A DNA stretch of 64,000 nucleotides. Origin: Pseudomonadota bacterium. GTDB taxonomy: Bacteria > Pseudomonadota > Alphaproteobacteria > Rhizobiales > Beijerinckiaceae. Shown here in pieces: positions 23,798-35,260 of the stretch (position 1 is the stretch's first letter; every line of letters begins with the position of its first letter). Where the stretch lies: NCBI GenBank assembly GCA_020161575.1, contig JAIUNR010000005.1, forward strand, positions 62,001-126,000, written 5' to 3'. Both the position numbers and the translations under genes were made by a program. Below the pieces are notes generated by a model. It saw only the letters and a program-made list of their open reading frames with translations, ran no database searches and was not told the DNA's origin.

Positions 23798-23817
23798 CCT
23801 GCCGATATATCGACAGG
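23798..23817. promoter_or_regulatory. 20-bp palindrome, candidate Lrp operator
   Basis: CCTGCCGATATATCGACAGG is palindromic at nine of ten base pairs, AT-rich in the centre, and lies 65-84 bases before the Lrp/AsnC start codon. Autoregulation through upstream palindromes is common in this family. No binding data; location and symmetry are the only evidence. Confidence 0.4.
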
Positions 23818-23934
23818 AGCGACGTGAAGAATTTTCTTCTCGTTTCAGTGGGGAATAAATCCGCCCTCGTATGTGATGCGCTTGCGGGTTCAAATTCGGA
23901 GAAGCCGTAGCGCGGTGCCCGGCCAACCCTGGAT

Positions 23935-23970
23935 CCAAAAAAGCAAAAGGCACGGAATTCCGCGCCTTTT
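23935..23970 (-). terminator. intrinsic terminator of ssb
   Basis: Read on the minus strand, AAAAGGCGCGG-AATT-CCGTGCCTTTT forms an 11-bp stem with one mismatch and is followed by GCTTTTTT. It begins nine bases after the ssb stop codon. Confidence 0.85.
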
Positions 23971-23979
23971 GTCCTGACC

Positions 23980-24486
23980 TCAGAATGGGATGTCGTCGTC
24001 GATATCCGAGCGCCCACCACCGGCAGGACGGCTTCCCCCGCCGCCACCGCCGCCGCCGCGCGTCATACCGCCACCGCCGCCGAAACCGCCGCCGCCCTGA
24101 TCATCGATCTCACGGCCACCGCCGCCTCCACCGTCGCGTCCGTCAAGCAGCGTGAGTTCGCCGCGGAAGCGCTGGAGTACCACCTCCGTGGAATAGCGCT
24201 TCTGCCCGTCCTTGTCCTGCCACTCGCGGGTCTGGAGCTGGCCCTCGACATAAACCTTCGAGCCCTTCTTCAGATATTGCTCGGCCACCTTGGCGAGGTT
24301 CTCGTTGAAGATGACGACCGAATGCCATTCCGTCTTCTCACGACGCTCTCCCGTCTGCTTGTCGCGCCAGCTTTCCGAGGTCGCGATGCGCAGATTCACG
24401 ACCGGATCGCCGTTGCCAAGCCGGCGAGTCTCGGGGTCGCGCCCGAGATTTCCGACCAGAATGACCTTATTGACGCTACCCGCCAT
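23980..24486 (-). CDS. ssb: single-stranded DNA-binding protein
   Basis: Coats single-stranded DNA in replication, recombination and repair and recruits partners through its tail. The OB-fold covers roughly residues 1-110 ([33 protein letters not shown]). A Gly-rich linker with long glycine runs follows, and the acidic tip DDDIPF is the conserved partner-binding end. Length is 168 aa. The ATG at 24486 follows GGAGAG; the longer frame upstream lacks support. In many alphaproteobacteria ssb lies next to uvrA; here a small secreted-protein gene separates them. No GTTC-N7-GTTC box is visible just before ssb. Confidence 0.97.
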   Translation of the reverse strand: MAGSVNKVILVGNLGRDPETRRLGNGDPVVNLRIATSESWRDKQTGERREKTEWHSVVIFNENLAKVAEQYLKKGSKVYVEGQLQTREWQDKDGQKRYSTEVVLQRFRGELTLLDGRDGGGGGGREIDDQGGGGFGGGGGMTRGGGGGGGGSRPAGGGRSDIDDDIPF

Positions 24487-24781
24487 CGCTCTCTCCATCC
24501 GCTTCGTACATTGCAGCCGCGCACCATAGTCACCCAAGCGCGCCACGCCCAGCATGCCCCGCCCTTGTCCACAGTCTCCGCAGCTTTTTCGGCAAGACTG
24601 CACCAACTACGAAATATTAACCCTCGCTCCTGCATCATGCTGCAATGGCGGCGTGTCTTGCTCGAGAATCAAGCCCGACCTCCACCGCCTCCTTCTTCAA
24701 TGCCACAAACACCGTTCACGATGGCGCGAGTTCGTTTCGCGTCGAGGGAGCTGTCGTGTCTTGAATTCAAAGGAGGAATTC

Positions 24782-25072
24782 ATGAAGCGCGCTTTCGCTT
24801 TATTGTTTGCCTTGCCGGGCGTCGCGCTCGCGCATAGCTGGTATCCTTATGAATGCTGCTCGGACAATGATTGCTTTCCCGTCGCGGTGGAGAATGTGAA
24901 GAACGCGCCCGGCGGTTGGGTTCTCGAGGATGGAACTTTCATCCGCTATCAGGAAGCCCGTGCCTCGCCGGATGGCAAGTACCATGTGTGCCGCCACAAT
25001 AACGGCAAGGGCGCGCTGATCTCGGTTTACGGCAAGGCGGCCTGCTTCTGGGCTCCGATGGGATCTTCGTGA
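24782..25072 (+). CDS. small secreted Cys-rich protein of unknown function
   Basis: A 96-residue protein with a typical signal peptide (MKRAFALLFALPGVALA, cleavage after residue 17), so the mature form is periplasmic and about 79 residues. Five cysteines are at 25, 26, 31, 70 and 88, with the striking ECCSDNDCFPV near the mature N-terminus. I do not recognise a characterised family, although similar small proteins seem common in Hyphomicrobiales. The start is firmly set by AAAGGAGGA five to eight bases before ATG 24782. It sits alone between ssb (minus) and uvrA (plus). Metal or redox roles are possible but unproven. Confidence 0.8.
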   Translation: MKRAFALLFALPGVALAHSWYPYECCSDNDCFPVAVENVKNAPGGWVLEDGTFIRYQEARASPDGKYHVCRHNNGKGALISVYGKAACFWAPMGSS

Positions 25073-25136
25073 GCCCCTTCCCGGATCTCTCTGCCCCGTT
25101 GGGCCTCCTGTCAGTTTCTGTCAGCAACATCTGAAT

Positions 25137-25151
25137 GTTCTTTTTTTGTTC
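25137..25151 (+). promoter_or_regulatory. LexA (SOS) box upstream of uvrA
   Basis: GTTC at 25137-25140, seven T bases, GTTC at 25148-25151: an exact match to the alphaproteobacterial LexA operator GTTC-N7-GTTC. It lies 143 bases before the uvrA start, so uvrA should be induced by DNA damage. Confidence 0.85.
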
Positions 25152-25293
25152 TAGCGCGCCCGGCGATTTCCTGCAAGCCTCGTCTTGCATGCCGCGCGAT
25201 TCGATGAGCGAGTAGCCGGCGCCGATTGAAGGATCGATCCCGCCGCCCTACGTTCATCCGACCGCCCCGCCGGATTGCCGGAACCTTGACCCC

Positions 25294-28233
<2,940 letters not shown>

Positions 28234-28287
28234 CAGCATCGGCGTCTCGGCCGCCTGTTTACCCAAGGCCCATCGCCTGCCCAAGAA

Positions 28288-28318
28288 GCAAGCGAAGCTC
28301 CTCCGGCTTGCGTTTTAT
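28288..28318 (+). terminator. possible intrinsic terminator of uvrA
   Basis: GCAAGC (28288-28293) and GCTTGC (28306-28311) can pair around a 12-base loop and are followed by GTTTTATT. The stem is short and the loop long, so this is a modest call. Confidence 0.4.
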
Positions 28319-28368
28319 TCACCTTGCAGCGGCCTGCCGCAGCCGCGCGAAAGCGCTAGGATGCCCCC

Positions 28369-28998
28369 ATGATCCTCATCGGCCAATTCGACTCGCCCTT
28401 CACCCGCCGCATCGGAATCACGATGCGGCTCTATGGCCTCGCCTTCGAGCACCGGCCATGGTCGGTCTTCGGCGATGCGGAGAAGATCCGGCCCTATAAC
28501 CCGCTCCTGCGCGTGCCGGTGCTCGTGCTGGCAGATGGCGAAGCGCTGATCGAGAGCCAGACGATACTCGACTATCTCGACAATCAGGTTCCCGCGGAAA
28601 AACGGCTCATCCCTGCCGAGGAACCGGCAAGGCGGCAAGTCCTGCGGATCTGCGCGCTTGCCGCCGGCATATCGGACAAGGCCGTCAGCCTGTTCTACGA
28701 GCAGCGCCTGCATGAAACGGTATCGGATTTTTACGTCGCGCGTTGCCGTGCGCAGATCCTCGATACGCTGCAGGCGTTGGAAGCCAGCCGGAAAGCTGGC
28801 GGAGACGCGTTCTGGTTCGGCGACACGATCAGTCAGGCTGATATTACCTTCGCCTGCGTCCTGCGCCATCTCAACGAAGCGCATCCCGGCCTTGCGGATA
28901 TGCATGCGCTGCCCGCCCTGGCGGCTCACGCCTTCCATCTTGAGGCCCTGCCCGTCTTTCGCGCGATTTATCAGCCTTTCATCGCGCCCAAGGGCTGA
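28369..28998 (+). CDS. glutathione S-transferase family protein
   Basis: A 209-residue two-domain GST. The N-terminal thioredoxin-like domain has SPFTRRIGITMRLYGL in the position of the active-site loop (Ser9), followed by the cis-Pro RVPVLVL and the glutathione-binding ESQTILDYLD. The all-helical C-terminal domain contains the N-capping segment ISQADITFACVLRH. The substrate is unknown; such proteins serve detoxification, isomerisation or stress roles. It lies 135 bases downstream of uvrA and has its own start after GCTAGGATGCCCCC, with no strong ribosome-binding site. Confidence 0.9.
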   Translation: MILIGQFDSPFTRRIGITMRLYGLAFEHRPWSVFGDAEKIRPYNPLLRVPVLVLADGEALIESQTILDYLDNQVPAEKRLIPAEEPARRQVLRICALAAGISDKAVSLFYEQRLHETVSDFYVARCRAQILDTLQALEASRKAGGDAFWFGDTISQADITFACVLRHLNEAHPGLADMHALPALAAHAFHLEALPVFRAIYQPFIAPKG

Positions 28999-29195
28999 TT
29001 ATCGGGCCGCAATGGCTATTGCTAACATTTTATGAACGAGTCATGCGTTTATTGCATGCCAGAGGCGCTCTCTATCTCTAGCCATGCCCATATTTTGCCT
29101 TTATTGCGGTGCACAAGATCGACATGCACAGCACGGAAGCAGATCGGCGGTGCCGCCGCCTTCCGGGCCCACAAGTTTCAAATTGGAGAAGAACC

Positions 29196-29351
29196 ATGAT
29201 CCTCACCACCATTATCGCCCGTATCCAGGCTTGGATCCGTTATCGCCGCAACCTCGAGATCCTCTCGCAGCTCTCGGATCGCGAACTGGCCGATATCGGC
29301 CTGTCGCGCGGCACCGTCGATCAGGCTGCCCGTCAGGTCGCTGTGGTCTGA
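29196..29351 (+). CDS. DUF1127 (YjiS-like) small protein
   Basis: A 51-residue basic micro-protein. RNLEILSQLSDRELADIGLSRG is the DUF1127 core (Leu-x-x-Leu-Asp/Ser-x-x-x-Leu-x-Asp-Ile-Gly-Leu-x-R). The ATG at 29196 is preceded by TTGGAGAAG. Members in alphaproteobacteria have been linked to phosphate and RNA-related regulation, but no function can be assigned here. It is a monocistronic unit: a 9-bp inverted repeat (29362-29370/29374-29382) and then a strong terminator follow. Confidence 0.88.
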   Translation: MILTTIIARIQAWIRYRRNLEILSQLSDRELADIGLSRGTVDQAARQVAVV

Positions 29352-29430
29352 CAACTCTTTCGGCTCAAGCCCGGCTTGAGCCTCAGCATTCCACGCATTC
29401 GGGCTTCTCCTCCCTGCCCAATGCGATACT

Positions 29431-29457
29431 GGCCCGCTTCGGCGGGCCTTTTTTTAT
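29431..29457 (+). terminator. intrinsic terminator after the DUF1127 gene
   Basis: GGCCCGC (29431-29437), TTCG tetraloop, GCGGGCC (29442-29448), then a run of T: a perfect 7-bp stem and a textbook Rho-independent terminator. It ends the DUF1127 transcript 36 bases before trmFO. Confidence 0.93.
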
Positions 29458-29492
29458 TCTCCCTCGCCAAAGATTTGGGCTATTGAGCCGGG

Positions 29493-30932
29493 ATGAAGAC
29501 AAAAGCTGAGCCCATTCATGTTGTCGGCGGCGGCCTCGCCGGCTCCGAGGCCGCCTGGCAGATCGCCGAGGCCGGCCTTCCCGTCATCCTCCACGAGATG
29601 CGCCCTGTCCGCATGACCGATGCGCACAAGACCGAATGGCTGGCGGAGCTGGTCTGCTCGAATTCCTTCCGTTCGGATGATTCGGAACTCAATGCTGTCG
29701 GGTTGATCCATCACGAGATGCGCAGGCTCGGCTCGCTCATCATGGCTTCGGCGGATCGCAATCAGGTTCCCGCCGGCTCGGCCCTCGCGGTGGATCGCGA
29801 TGCCTTTTCCGGCGAGATCAGCGCCAAGCTCGAATCGCATCCCAATGTCACGCTGGCGCGCGGCGAGATCGCCGGCCTGCCGCCTGCTGAATGGGACAGC
29901 GTGATTCTCGCGACCGGCCCGCTCACCTCCCCCGCGCTGGCGGAGGCGATTCGTTCGCTCACGGGCGAGGATTCGTTGGCCTTTTTCGATGCGATCGCCC
30001 CGATCGTCCATTTCGAGAGCATCGACATGGACAAGGCCTGGTTCCAATCACGCTACGACAAGGCGGGGCCGGGCGGAACCGGCGCGGATTACATCAATTG
30101 CCCGATGGACAAGGCGCAATACGAAGCCTTCGTCGCGGCTTTGCTCGCGGGCGAAAAGACCGAGTTCCGCGAATGGGAGGGCACGCCCTATTTCGACGGC
30201 TGCCTGCCGATCGAAGTCATGGCCGAGCGTGGGCTCGAAACCCTGCGCCACGGCCCGATGAAGCCTGTCGGCCTTACAAACCCGCATAATCCGACGGTCA
30301 AGGCCCATGCCATCGTCCAGCTCCGGCAGGACAACAAGCTCGGCACGCTCTACAACATGGTCGGTTTTCAGACCAAGCTGAAATATGGCGCGCAGGCCGA
30401 GATCCTGCGCATGATTCCCGGCCTGGAAAATGCGGAATTCGCGCGTCTGGGCGGCATTCACCGCAATACCTATCTCAATTCGCCGCGCCATCTCGATACC
30501 AGGCTGCGCCTCAAAGCCATGCCTCGCCTGCGTTTCGCCGGCCAGATCACTGGCTGCGAGGGCTATGTCGAGAGCGCGGCCATCGGGCTGGTGGCCGGAC
30601 GGCTCGCGGCGGCCGAAAGGCTGGGGCGCGACCTTGCCCCGCCTCCGGCGGAAACCGCATTGGGCGCGCTGCTCAACCATATCACAGGCGGACATATCGA
30701 AACGATCGATGGCGGGCCGAAATCCTATCAGCCGATGAATGTGAATTTCGGTCTTTTCCCGCTGATGGAGGCGGCCCCGCGCGACGAGAACGGCAAGCGC
30801 CTCAAGGGCAAGGACAAGGCGCAGGCCAAGAAGCGCATGATCACGGCACGCGCGAAAGCGGCGCTTTCGGCCTGGATCGAAACCCATGGCCTCGTGGATC
30901 ACGGCCCCAAGAACGGAGCAGAAGGCGGCTGA
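29493..30932 (+). CDS. trmFO: methylenetetrahydrofolate--tRNA-(uracil-5-)-methyltransferase
   Basis: FAD enzyme that makes ribothymidine 54 in tRNA using 5,10-methylene-THF as carbon donor. The FAD-binding GxGxxG region is [12 protein letters not shown] (10-21). The conserved Cys in [13 protein letters not shown] is residue 55, and GCLPIEV contains the second conserved Cys. Length is 479 aa, slightly longer than the Bacillus enzyme because of a C-terminal tail rich in Lys. Its methylene-THF could come from FolD, encoded about 20 kb to the left. It stands alone between a terminator and the convergent NDUFAF6-like gene. Confidence 0.97.
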   Translation: MKTKAEPIHVVGGGLAGSEAAWQIAEAGLPVILHEMRPVRMTDAHKTEWLAELVCSNSFRSDDSELNAVGLIHHEMRRLGSLIMASADRNQVPAGSALAVDRDAFSGEISAKLESHPNVTLARGEIAGLPPAEWDSVILATGPLTSPALAEAIRSLTGEDSLAFFDAIAPIVHFESIDMDKAWFQSRYDKAGPGGTGADYINCPMDKAQYEAFVAALLAGEKTEFREWEGTPYFDGCLPIEVMAERGLETLRHGPMKPVGLTNPHNPTVKAHAIVQLRQDNKLGTLYNMVGFQTKLKYGAQAEILRMIPGLENAEFARLGGIHRNTYLNSPRHLDTRLRLKAMPRLRFAGQITGCEGYVESAAIGLVAGRLAAAERLGRDLAPPPAETALGALLNHITGGHIETIDGGPKSYQPMNVNFGLFPLMEAAPRDENGKRLKGKDKAQAKKRMITARAKAALSAWIETHGLVDHGPKNGAEGG

Positions 30933-30936
30933 ACGC

Positions 30937-31824
30937 TCAGCAGCGTTTCGCACGCCAGGCGCTACGCCCGAGAATCCAGAGCTTGCGCAGCGGCGAGAGG
31001 TCGATGACGGTCTCGAAGGGCCGGTAATCCGGGCGGTCCATCGCATCAAGATAGTGGGCGCACAGGCATACCGGCAGAAAGGCGGGCCGAATGAGAGGGC
31101 TTGCCGTGCAGAGCCCGGCTCTCGCGGCCTCGAGATGCTCGCGGGCGCGCTGGCGCATGGCGCCGAGGGCCGCGCGTAAACCCTCGCTGTCGCGCCCCTC
31201 GTAAATGGCTTCGTGACTGACGCCGCAGGCGATCAGAACTTCATGCGGCACATAGCATTGCTGCCGGCGGGCATGGATCGGAAAGGCGCGCAGGAGCCCG
31301 GTCAGGGCATAGGCGACACCGGCATGGCCGCAGGTATCGGCCGAGCCGGGATCCTCGCCATCCGCGAGGATGATCGTCGCGAGCCGGATCAGGGTGGACG
31401 AGGTCTCGCCGCAATAGCCTTCCAGATCAAGCCAGGTCGGCATCGGGTCATCATAGAGATCGAAGCCGCGCGCCTCGATCAGCGCCATCAGCGGCTCGGG
31501 CGGCAGATGGAACCGGCGCATCGTCTCGTTGAGGGCCGCCGCGATCGGGCTTTCGCAGGAGGCATCCTCGCATTTGCAGGAGAGCGCCTCGCGCCACCAT
31601 TGATGGCGGATCTCGCCGGGTATCGGCTCCGAAACAATCTCACGGATGCGTGCGATCTCGGCATTGAAGGCATAGAGCGCGAAAAGCGGCGCGCGGGAGG
31701 TCGCGGGCGCGAAAAGGGTCGCAAGGTAACGGTCGGGATCGAGTTGACGTGTCGTGGCCACCGCACCGGCATAGGCGGAATCGGATGCGCCTTGTTTTCG
31801 ATCGGAAGAAGAAGCCGCTGCCAT
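30937..31824 (-). CDS. squalene/phytoene synthase-fold protein, NDUFAF6-like (catalytic Asp motifs lost)
   Basis: About 295 residues with the trans-isoprenyl diphosphate synthase fold. Both Asp-rich metal-binding motifs of true squalene or phytoene synthases are missing. The first is replaced by LYAFNAEIARIREIVSEP. The second, normally NILRDVxED, reads GLLRAFPIHARRQQCYVP. Both variants match the pattern of NDUFAF6, the mitochondrial complex I assembly factor, so I annotate it as that bacterial homologue and not as a carotenoid enzyme. I prefer the ATG at 31824; 31851 is in frame. The neighbour is the Mth938-domain gene, homologue of another complex I assembly factor (NDUFAF3). Confidence 0.82.
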   Translation of the reverse strand: MAAASSSDRKQGASDSAYAGAVATTRQLDPDRYLATLFAPATSRAPLFALYAFNAEIARIREIVSEPIPGEIRHQWWREALSCKCEDASCESPIAAALNETMRRFHLPPEPLMALIEARGFDLYDDPMPTWLDLEGYCGETSSTLIRLATIILADGEDPGSADTCGHAGVAYALTGLLRAFPIHARRQQCYVPHEVLIACGVSHEAIYEGRDSEGLRAALGAMRQRAREHLEAARAGLCTASPLIRPAFLPVCLCAHYLDAMDRPDYRPFETVIDLSPLRKLWILGRSAWRAKRC

Positions 31825-31880
31825 GCCTGAAAAACCTGCCCCGCACCCCATATGGGGCAGGCGGAAAAAAGGGAAAGCGG

Positions 31881-32285
31881 CTAGATTGCCAATAACGCGG
31901 CTGCAACCCTCCGCCCCTCGGCGAAGAGCACGTTATAGGTGCGCGCGGCAGCCGGCGTATCCATCACCTCGACCGCCAGCCCCTGATTGCGAATCGCCTG
32001 CGCGAAGGGCGAATTCGGCGGTAGCGCCTTCTCGCCCGTCCCCACGATCAGCATGTCGAGCTTGCTGATCTCGACGATGACCGGCGTCAGCGAGGCGACA
32101 TTGATCTGTTCAGCCTTTGAAGGAAGCCAGGACTGGATTCCCGTCGGCATCGCGATGACGGAGCCCTGGTGCGACATGCCCGCGAAGCGGAAACCGCCAT
32201 TGCCGTAAGAATCGATCTGATGTCCACCGGGCACGAATCCCGGCGCGCCCGATTTACCGGCGGATGGCGTATCGCTTCTGCTCAT
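31881..32285 (-). CDS. Mth938/DUF498-domain protein (NDUFAF3-like)
   Basis: A 134-residue single-domain protein. The core motifs are IDSYGNGGFRFAG, MPTGIQSW and DMLIVGTGEKALPPN, as in the Mth938-like (DUF498/DUF598) family. The human member NDUFAF3 is a complex I assembly factor. The start codon overlaps the secF stop (ATGA), so it is translationally coupled to the Sec genes. The conserved link to secDF and to an NDUFAF6-like gene suggests a role in membrane-protein or respiratory-complex assembly; this is inference from homologues. Confidence 0.9.
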   Translation of the reverse strand: MSRSDTPSAGKSGAPGFVPGGHQIDSYGNGGFRFAGMSHQGSVIAMPTGIQSWLPSKAEQINVASLTPVIVEISKLDMLIVGTGEKALPPNSPFAQAIRNQGLAVEVMDTPAAARTYNVLFAEGRRVAAALLAI

Positions 32286-33223
32286 GCCTCAGTCCCGTTG
32301 GATTTTGGCGCGCCCGACGCAGCCCCCTCGCCCACGCGCACGCCCAGATAAATCAGAATCGGAGCTGCAATGAAGATGGACGAATAGGTGCCGATGACAA
32401 CCCCGAAAAGCATGGCGAGGCAGAAACCGCGGATTGCATCGCCGCCGAAAATACCGAGGAAGATCAGCGCGAGGATCGTCGTCACCGAGGTGATCACCGT
32501 GCGGGTGAGCGTGGAGTTCATCGCCAGATCGAGCAGGTCGTGAAGCTGGATCTTCTTGTATTTGCGCAGCAATTCGCGCACGCGGTCATAAACCACCACC
32601 GTATCGTTCAGCGAATAGCCGATTATGGTGAGGATCGCCGCGATCGAGGTCTGGTCGAACTGGAGCTGGGTGACGGAATAGAACCCGATCGTGAGCACGA
32701 GATCGTGCATGGTCGCGATCGTGGCGCCGACCGCGAATTGCCATTCGTAACGCAGCCACAGATAGATCAGGATGGCCAGAAGCGCGAGAAGCACGCCGAT
32801 GGTGCCGTTCTGAACGAGTTCCTGCGAGACGCGCGGCCCCACCACCTCGACGCGGCGGAAATCATACTTGTCCTCGAAGGTCGCGCGCAGCTTCACGACC
32901 ACGTCGGCCTGCACCTTGTCGCCGCCCGGCTGAAGGCCAACGCGCAGCAGAACGTCCCGTTTGGTGCCGTATTCCTGCACCTCGACATCGCCGAGATTGA
33001 GCTTGCCCGCCGCCTCGCGGATGGCACCGAGATCCGCCGTCTCGCTCTTCGCCTGCAACTCGGCCACGGTGCCGCCCTTGAAGTCGATCCCGACATTCAT
33101 GCCGATCCACAGGAAGGCGACCACCGCGACGATGGAACCGATGGCGGAGAAGGGAAAGCTGACGCGCCGGAAGCGCATGAAGCCGAAGCGCGTATTGTCC
33201 GGAACGATGCGAAGAAGTTTCAT
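32282..33223 (-). CDS. secF: protein translocase subunit SecF
   Basis: Integral membrane partner of SecD that uses proton motive force to help the SecYEG channel release exported proteins. Six membrane spans are expected. The first is FSAIGSIVAVVAFLWIGMNV, followed by the small periplasmic domain beginning with DFKGG. The later spans include GYSLNDTVVVYDRVRE, a family signature. Length is 313 aa. It follows secD by 40 bases and overlaps the Mth938 gene by four bases. Confidence 0.97.
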   Translation of the reverse strand: MKLLRIVPDNTRFGFMRFRRVSFPFSAIGSIVAVVAFLWIGMNVGIDFKGGTVAELQAKSETADLGAIREAAGKLNLGDVEVQEYGTKRDVLLRVGLQPGGDKVQADVVVKLRATFEDKYDFRRVEVVGPRVSQELVQNGTIGVLLALLAILIYLWLRYEWQFAVGATIATMHDLVLTIGFYSVTQLQFDQTSIAAILTIIGYSLNDTVVVYDRVRELLRKYKKIQLHDLLDLAMNSTLTRTVITSVTTILALIFLGIFGGDAIRGFCLAMLFGVVIGTYSSIFIAAPILIYLGVRVGEGAASGAPKSNGTEA

Positions 33224-33263
33224 GCTTTGTCCAATGCGGTAGGTTGCAGCCGGGAAGCGCCGA

Positions 33264-34859
33264 TCAGAGCGGCACGACCTTGGGCTTGAACCAGCGATAC
33301 CAGGCGGCCACGATCACGCGGGTGAGCGTGAAGGCGGTGAAAATCGTCGTCACGATACCGATACACAGCGTCACCGCGAAGCCCTTCACCGCGCCGGTGC
33401 CGACGAGGAAGAGGATCGCGCCGGCCAGGAAGGTGGTGATATTGGCGTCGAGAATGGTCGCGAGCGCACGGGTGAAGCCGGAATCGAGCGCCGAGATGGC
33501 AGACCGTCCCGCATGTTGCTCCTCACGGATGCGCTCGTAGATCAGCACATTCGAATCGACCGCCATCGCCATGGTGAGCACAATGCCGGCGATGCCCGGC
33601 AGGGTCAGCGTCGAGCCGAGCAGCGACATCGAGGCGAAGATCAGAAGCAGGTTGGCCACCAGCGCGACGATCGCGATCAAGCCCAGAAGGCCATAGGTCG
33701 CGAGCGTGAAGATGACGATCGCCACCGCCGATACGGCAGAGGCCAGCGAGGCGGCGGCAATGGAATCATTGCCAAGCCCAGGCCCGACCGTGCGCTCCTC
33801 GACCAGCGAGAACGAGGCCGGCAGGGCGCCCGAGCGCAGGAGAACCGCGAGCTGATTGGCGCCTTCCACCGTGAAACGGCCGGAAATATAACCCTGCCCT
33901 TGCGTGATCGGCGTGTTGATGACCGGCGCCGAGATCACCTTGTGGTCGAGGATGATGGCGAAGAGCTTGCCGACATTCTCCGTCGTCGCCTTGGCGAAGG
34001 CTTGCGACCCCTTCACGTTGAACCGGAAATTGACGACCGGCTCGCCGCCCTGCTGGCTGAATCCGGGATCGGCGGAAACAAGATCCTCGCCGTGCACCAT
34101 GACACGGCGTTCGACCGTGTAGGAGCGCTGCCCGTCGGTCGCCTCCATCACCTCGATCTCGCTCGCAGGCGCGCCGGGTTCCGCGACCATGCGGAATTCG
34201 AGCTTGCCCGGCTTGAGAACCTCGAGAATCTCCTTCGAGCTTTTCGCGCCCGGCACCTGGATGACGATCCGGTCGAGCCCCTGGCGCTGGATCGAGGGCT
34301 CCTTGTTGCCGGTGGGATCGATACGCTTGCGGAAAATATCGCTTGATTGCTCGACCGCGCGCTTGATGCGCTCGTTGAGTTCGGCATCGGTCAAGGCGAG
34401 CTGGATCAGGCCATCGCCGAGATCGACAATCTCAAGGCTGAGCTGGCCGGTATTGCCGAGGATGGCGCTGGTGACAGGGGTTGCGAGTTCCCGAAGCTTG
34501 GGGAGCACCTTGGCGCGCTGGGCGGCGTCGGGAATGCGCAGGCTCACGCCCCGCGTCTGCGCGACAATGCCGCCTGTGGGCGCGACGCGCTCGGTGCGCA
34601 GCACGCGACGCACATCTTCCTGCAATTGCTTGACAAGATCGCGCGCAAGCCCCGCGCGATCCGCCTCGACCATGACATGCACGCCGCCCTGAAGATCAAG
34701 CCCGAGCTTGACCGCGTTCTGCGGCACGAGGAAAGCCGGCAGGAATGTCGCCATCCGCTTCATCGCTTCCTGCCCGAGAAGGGTCGGCAGCGTGAAATAC
34801 GTGCCGAGGAACAGGGTGAGCGCGATCAGCACATTCTTGAAGGTCGATTGCTTGAACAT
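33264..34859 (-). CDS. secD: protein translocase subunit SecD
   Basis: Larger Sec accessory subunit, 531 aa, as in other alphaproteobacteria. It has an N-terminal membrane span (VLIALTLFLGTYFTLPTLLG), then LGLDLQGGVHVMVEAD and the large periplasmic domain, then five C-terminal spans with ALPASFSLVEERTVGPGLG and MAVDSNVLIYERIREE, both diagnostic. It acts with SecF and YajC to drive late steps of protein export. It is encoded after yajC with a 71-base gap that contains an attenuator-like terminator. Confidence 0.97.
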   Translation of the reverse strand: MFKQSTFKNVLIALTLFLGTYFTLPTLLGQEAMKRMATFLPAFLVPQNAVKLGLDLQGGVHVMVEADRAGLARDLVKQLQEDVRRVLRTERVAPTGGIVAQTRGVSLRIPDAAQRAKVLPKLRELATPVTSAILGNTGQLSLEIVDLGDGLIQLALTDAELNERIKRAVEQSSDIFRKRIDPTGNKEPSIQRQGLDRIVIQVPGAKSSKEILEVLKPGKLEFRMVAEPGAPASEIEVMEATDGQRSYTVERRVMVHGEDLVSADPGFSQQGGEPVVNFRFNVKGSQAFAKATTENVGKLFAIILDHKVISAPVINTPITQGQGYISGRFTVEGANQLAVLLRSGALPASFSLVEERTVGPGLGNDSIAAASLASAVSAVAIVIFTLATYGLLGLIAIVALVANLLLIFASMSLLGSTLTLPGIAGIVLTMAMAVDSNVLIYERIREEQHAGRSAISALDSGFTRALATILDANITTFLAGAILFLVGTGAVKGFAVTLCIGIVTTIFTAFTLTRVIVAAWYRWFKPKVVPL

Positions 34860-34894
34860 AGGCCCCTCGCGCCGGGGATACCGGCAGAGTCAAT

Positions 34895-34926
34895 CCAGAA
34901 AGAAAGAGCCGGCCTGCGCCGGCTCT
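34895..34926 (-). terminator. terminator or attenuator between yajC and secD
   Basis: On the minus strand, AGAGCCGGC-GCAG-GCCGGCTCT is a perfect 9-bp stem with a four-base loop, followed by TTCTTTCTGG. It starts five bases after the yajC stop and ends before the secD start, so it may let yajC be expressed in excess over secDF. Confidence 0.7.
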
Positions 34927-34930
34927 CGCG

Positions 34931-35260
34931 TTACGAAGCCGCCGGCTCCGTCTTGTTGCGCACCTCGGCAACCATGCCGCGGATGAGGCGGACGCGGACG
35001 TTATCCGCGATCTCGATTTCGACTTCGGCATCATCGATCACCTTAGTGATCTTGCCGATCATGCCGGAATTCATGACAACCACATCGCCCCGGCGGAGGT
35101 TCTTCACCATTTCCTGATGCGCTTTGGCGCGGCGCTGCTGTGGGCGGATCAGCAGGAAATACATGATGATCAGCACGAAAACGAACGGCAGAAGCTGCAT
35201 GAGCATGTCGTTCGCGCCTGGCGCGGCGGCGGCCTGGGCGTAGGCGGGGGTAATAAACAA
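34931..35260 (-). CDS. yajC: preprotein translocase subunit YajC
   Basis: Small membrane protein of the SecDF-YajC complex. One membrane span (LLPFVFVLIIMYFLLI) is followed by the invariant RPQQRRAKAHQEM and the domain MVKNLRRGDVVVMNSGMIGKI. I set the start at a TTG (35260) because GGAG lies six bases upstream and the protein then begins MFITPAYAQ, the usual alphaproteobacterial YajC start. That gives 109 aa. Longer readings into the upstream region lack support. It is divergent from the ATPase gene at 35477. Confidence 0.93.
   Translation of the reverse strand: MFITPAYAQAAAAPGANDMLMQLLPFVFVLIIMYFLLIRPQQRRAKAHQEMVKNLRRGDVVVMNSGMIGKITKVIDDAEVEIEIADNVRVRLIRGMVAEVRNKTEPAAS

Noticed and set aside
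30937-31824. Carotenoid or hopanoid biosynthesis (phytoene/squalene synthase)
   Set aside because: Both Asp-rich catalytic motifs are absent, and no desaturase or cyclase genes are near.
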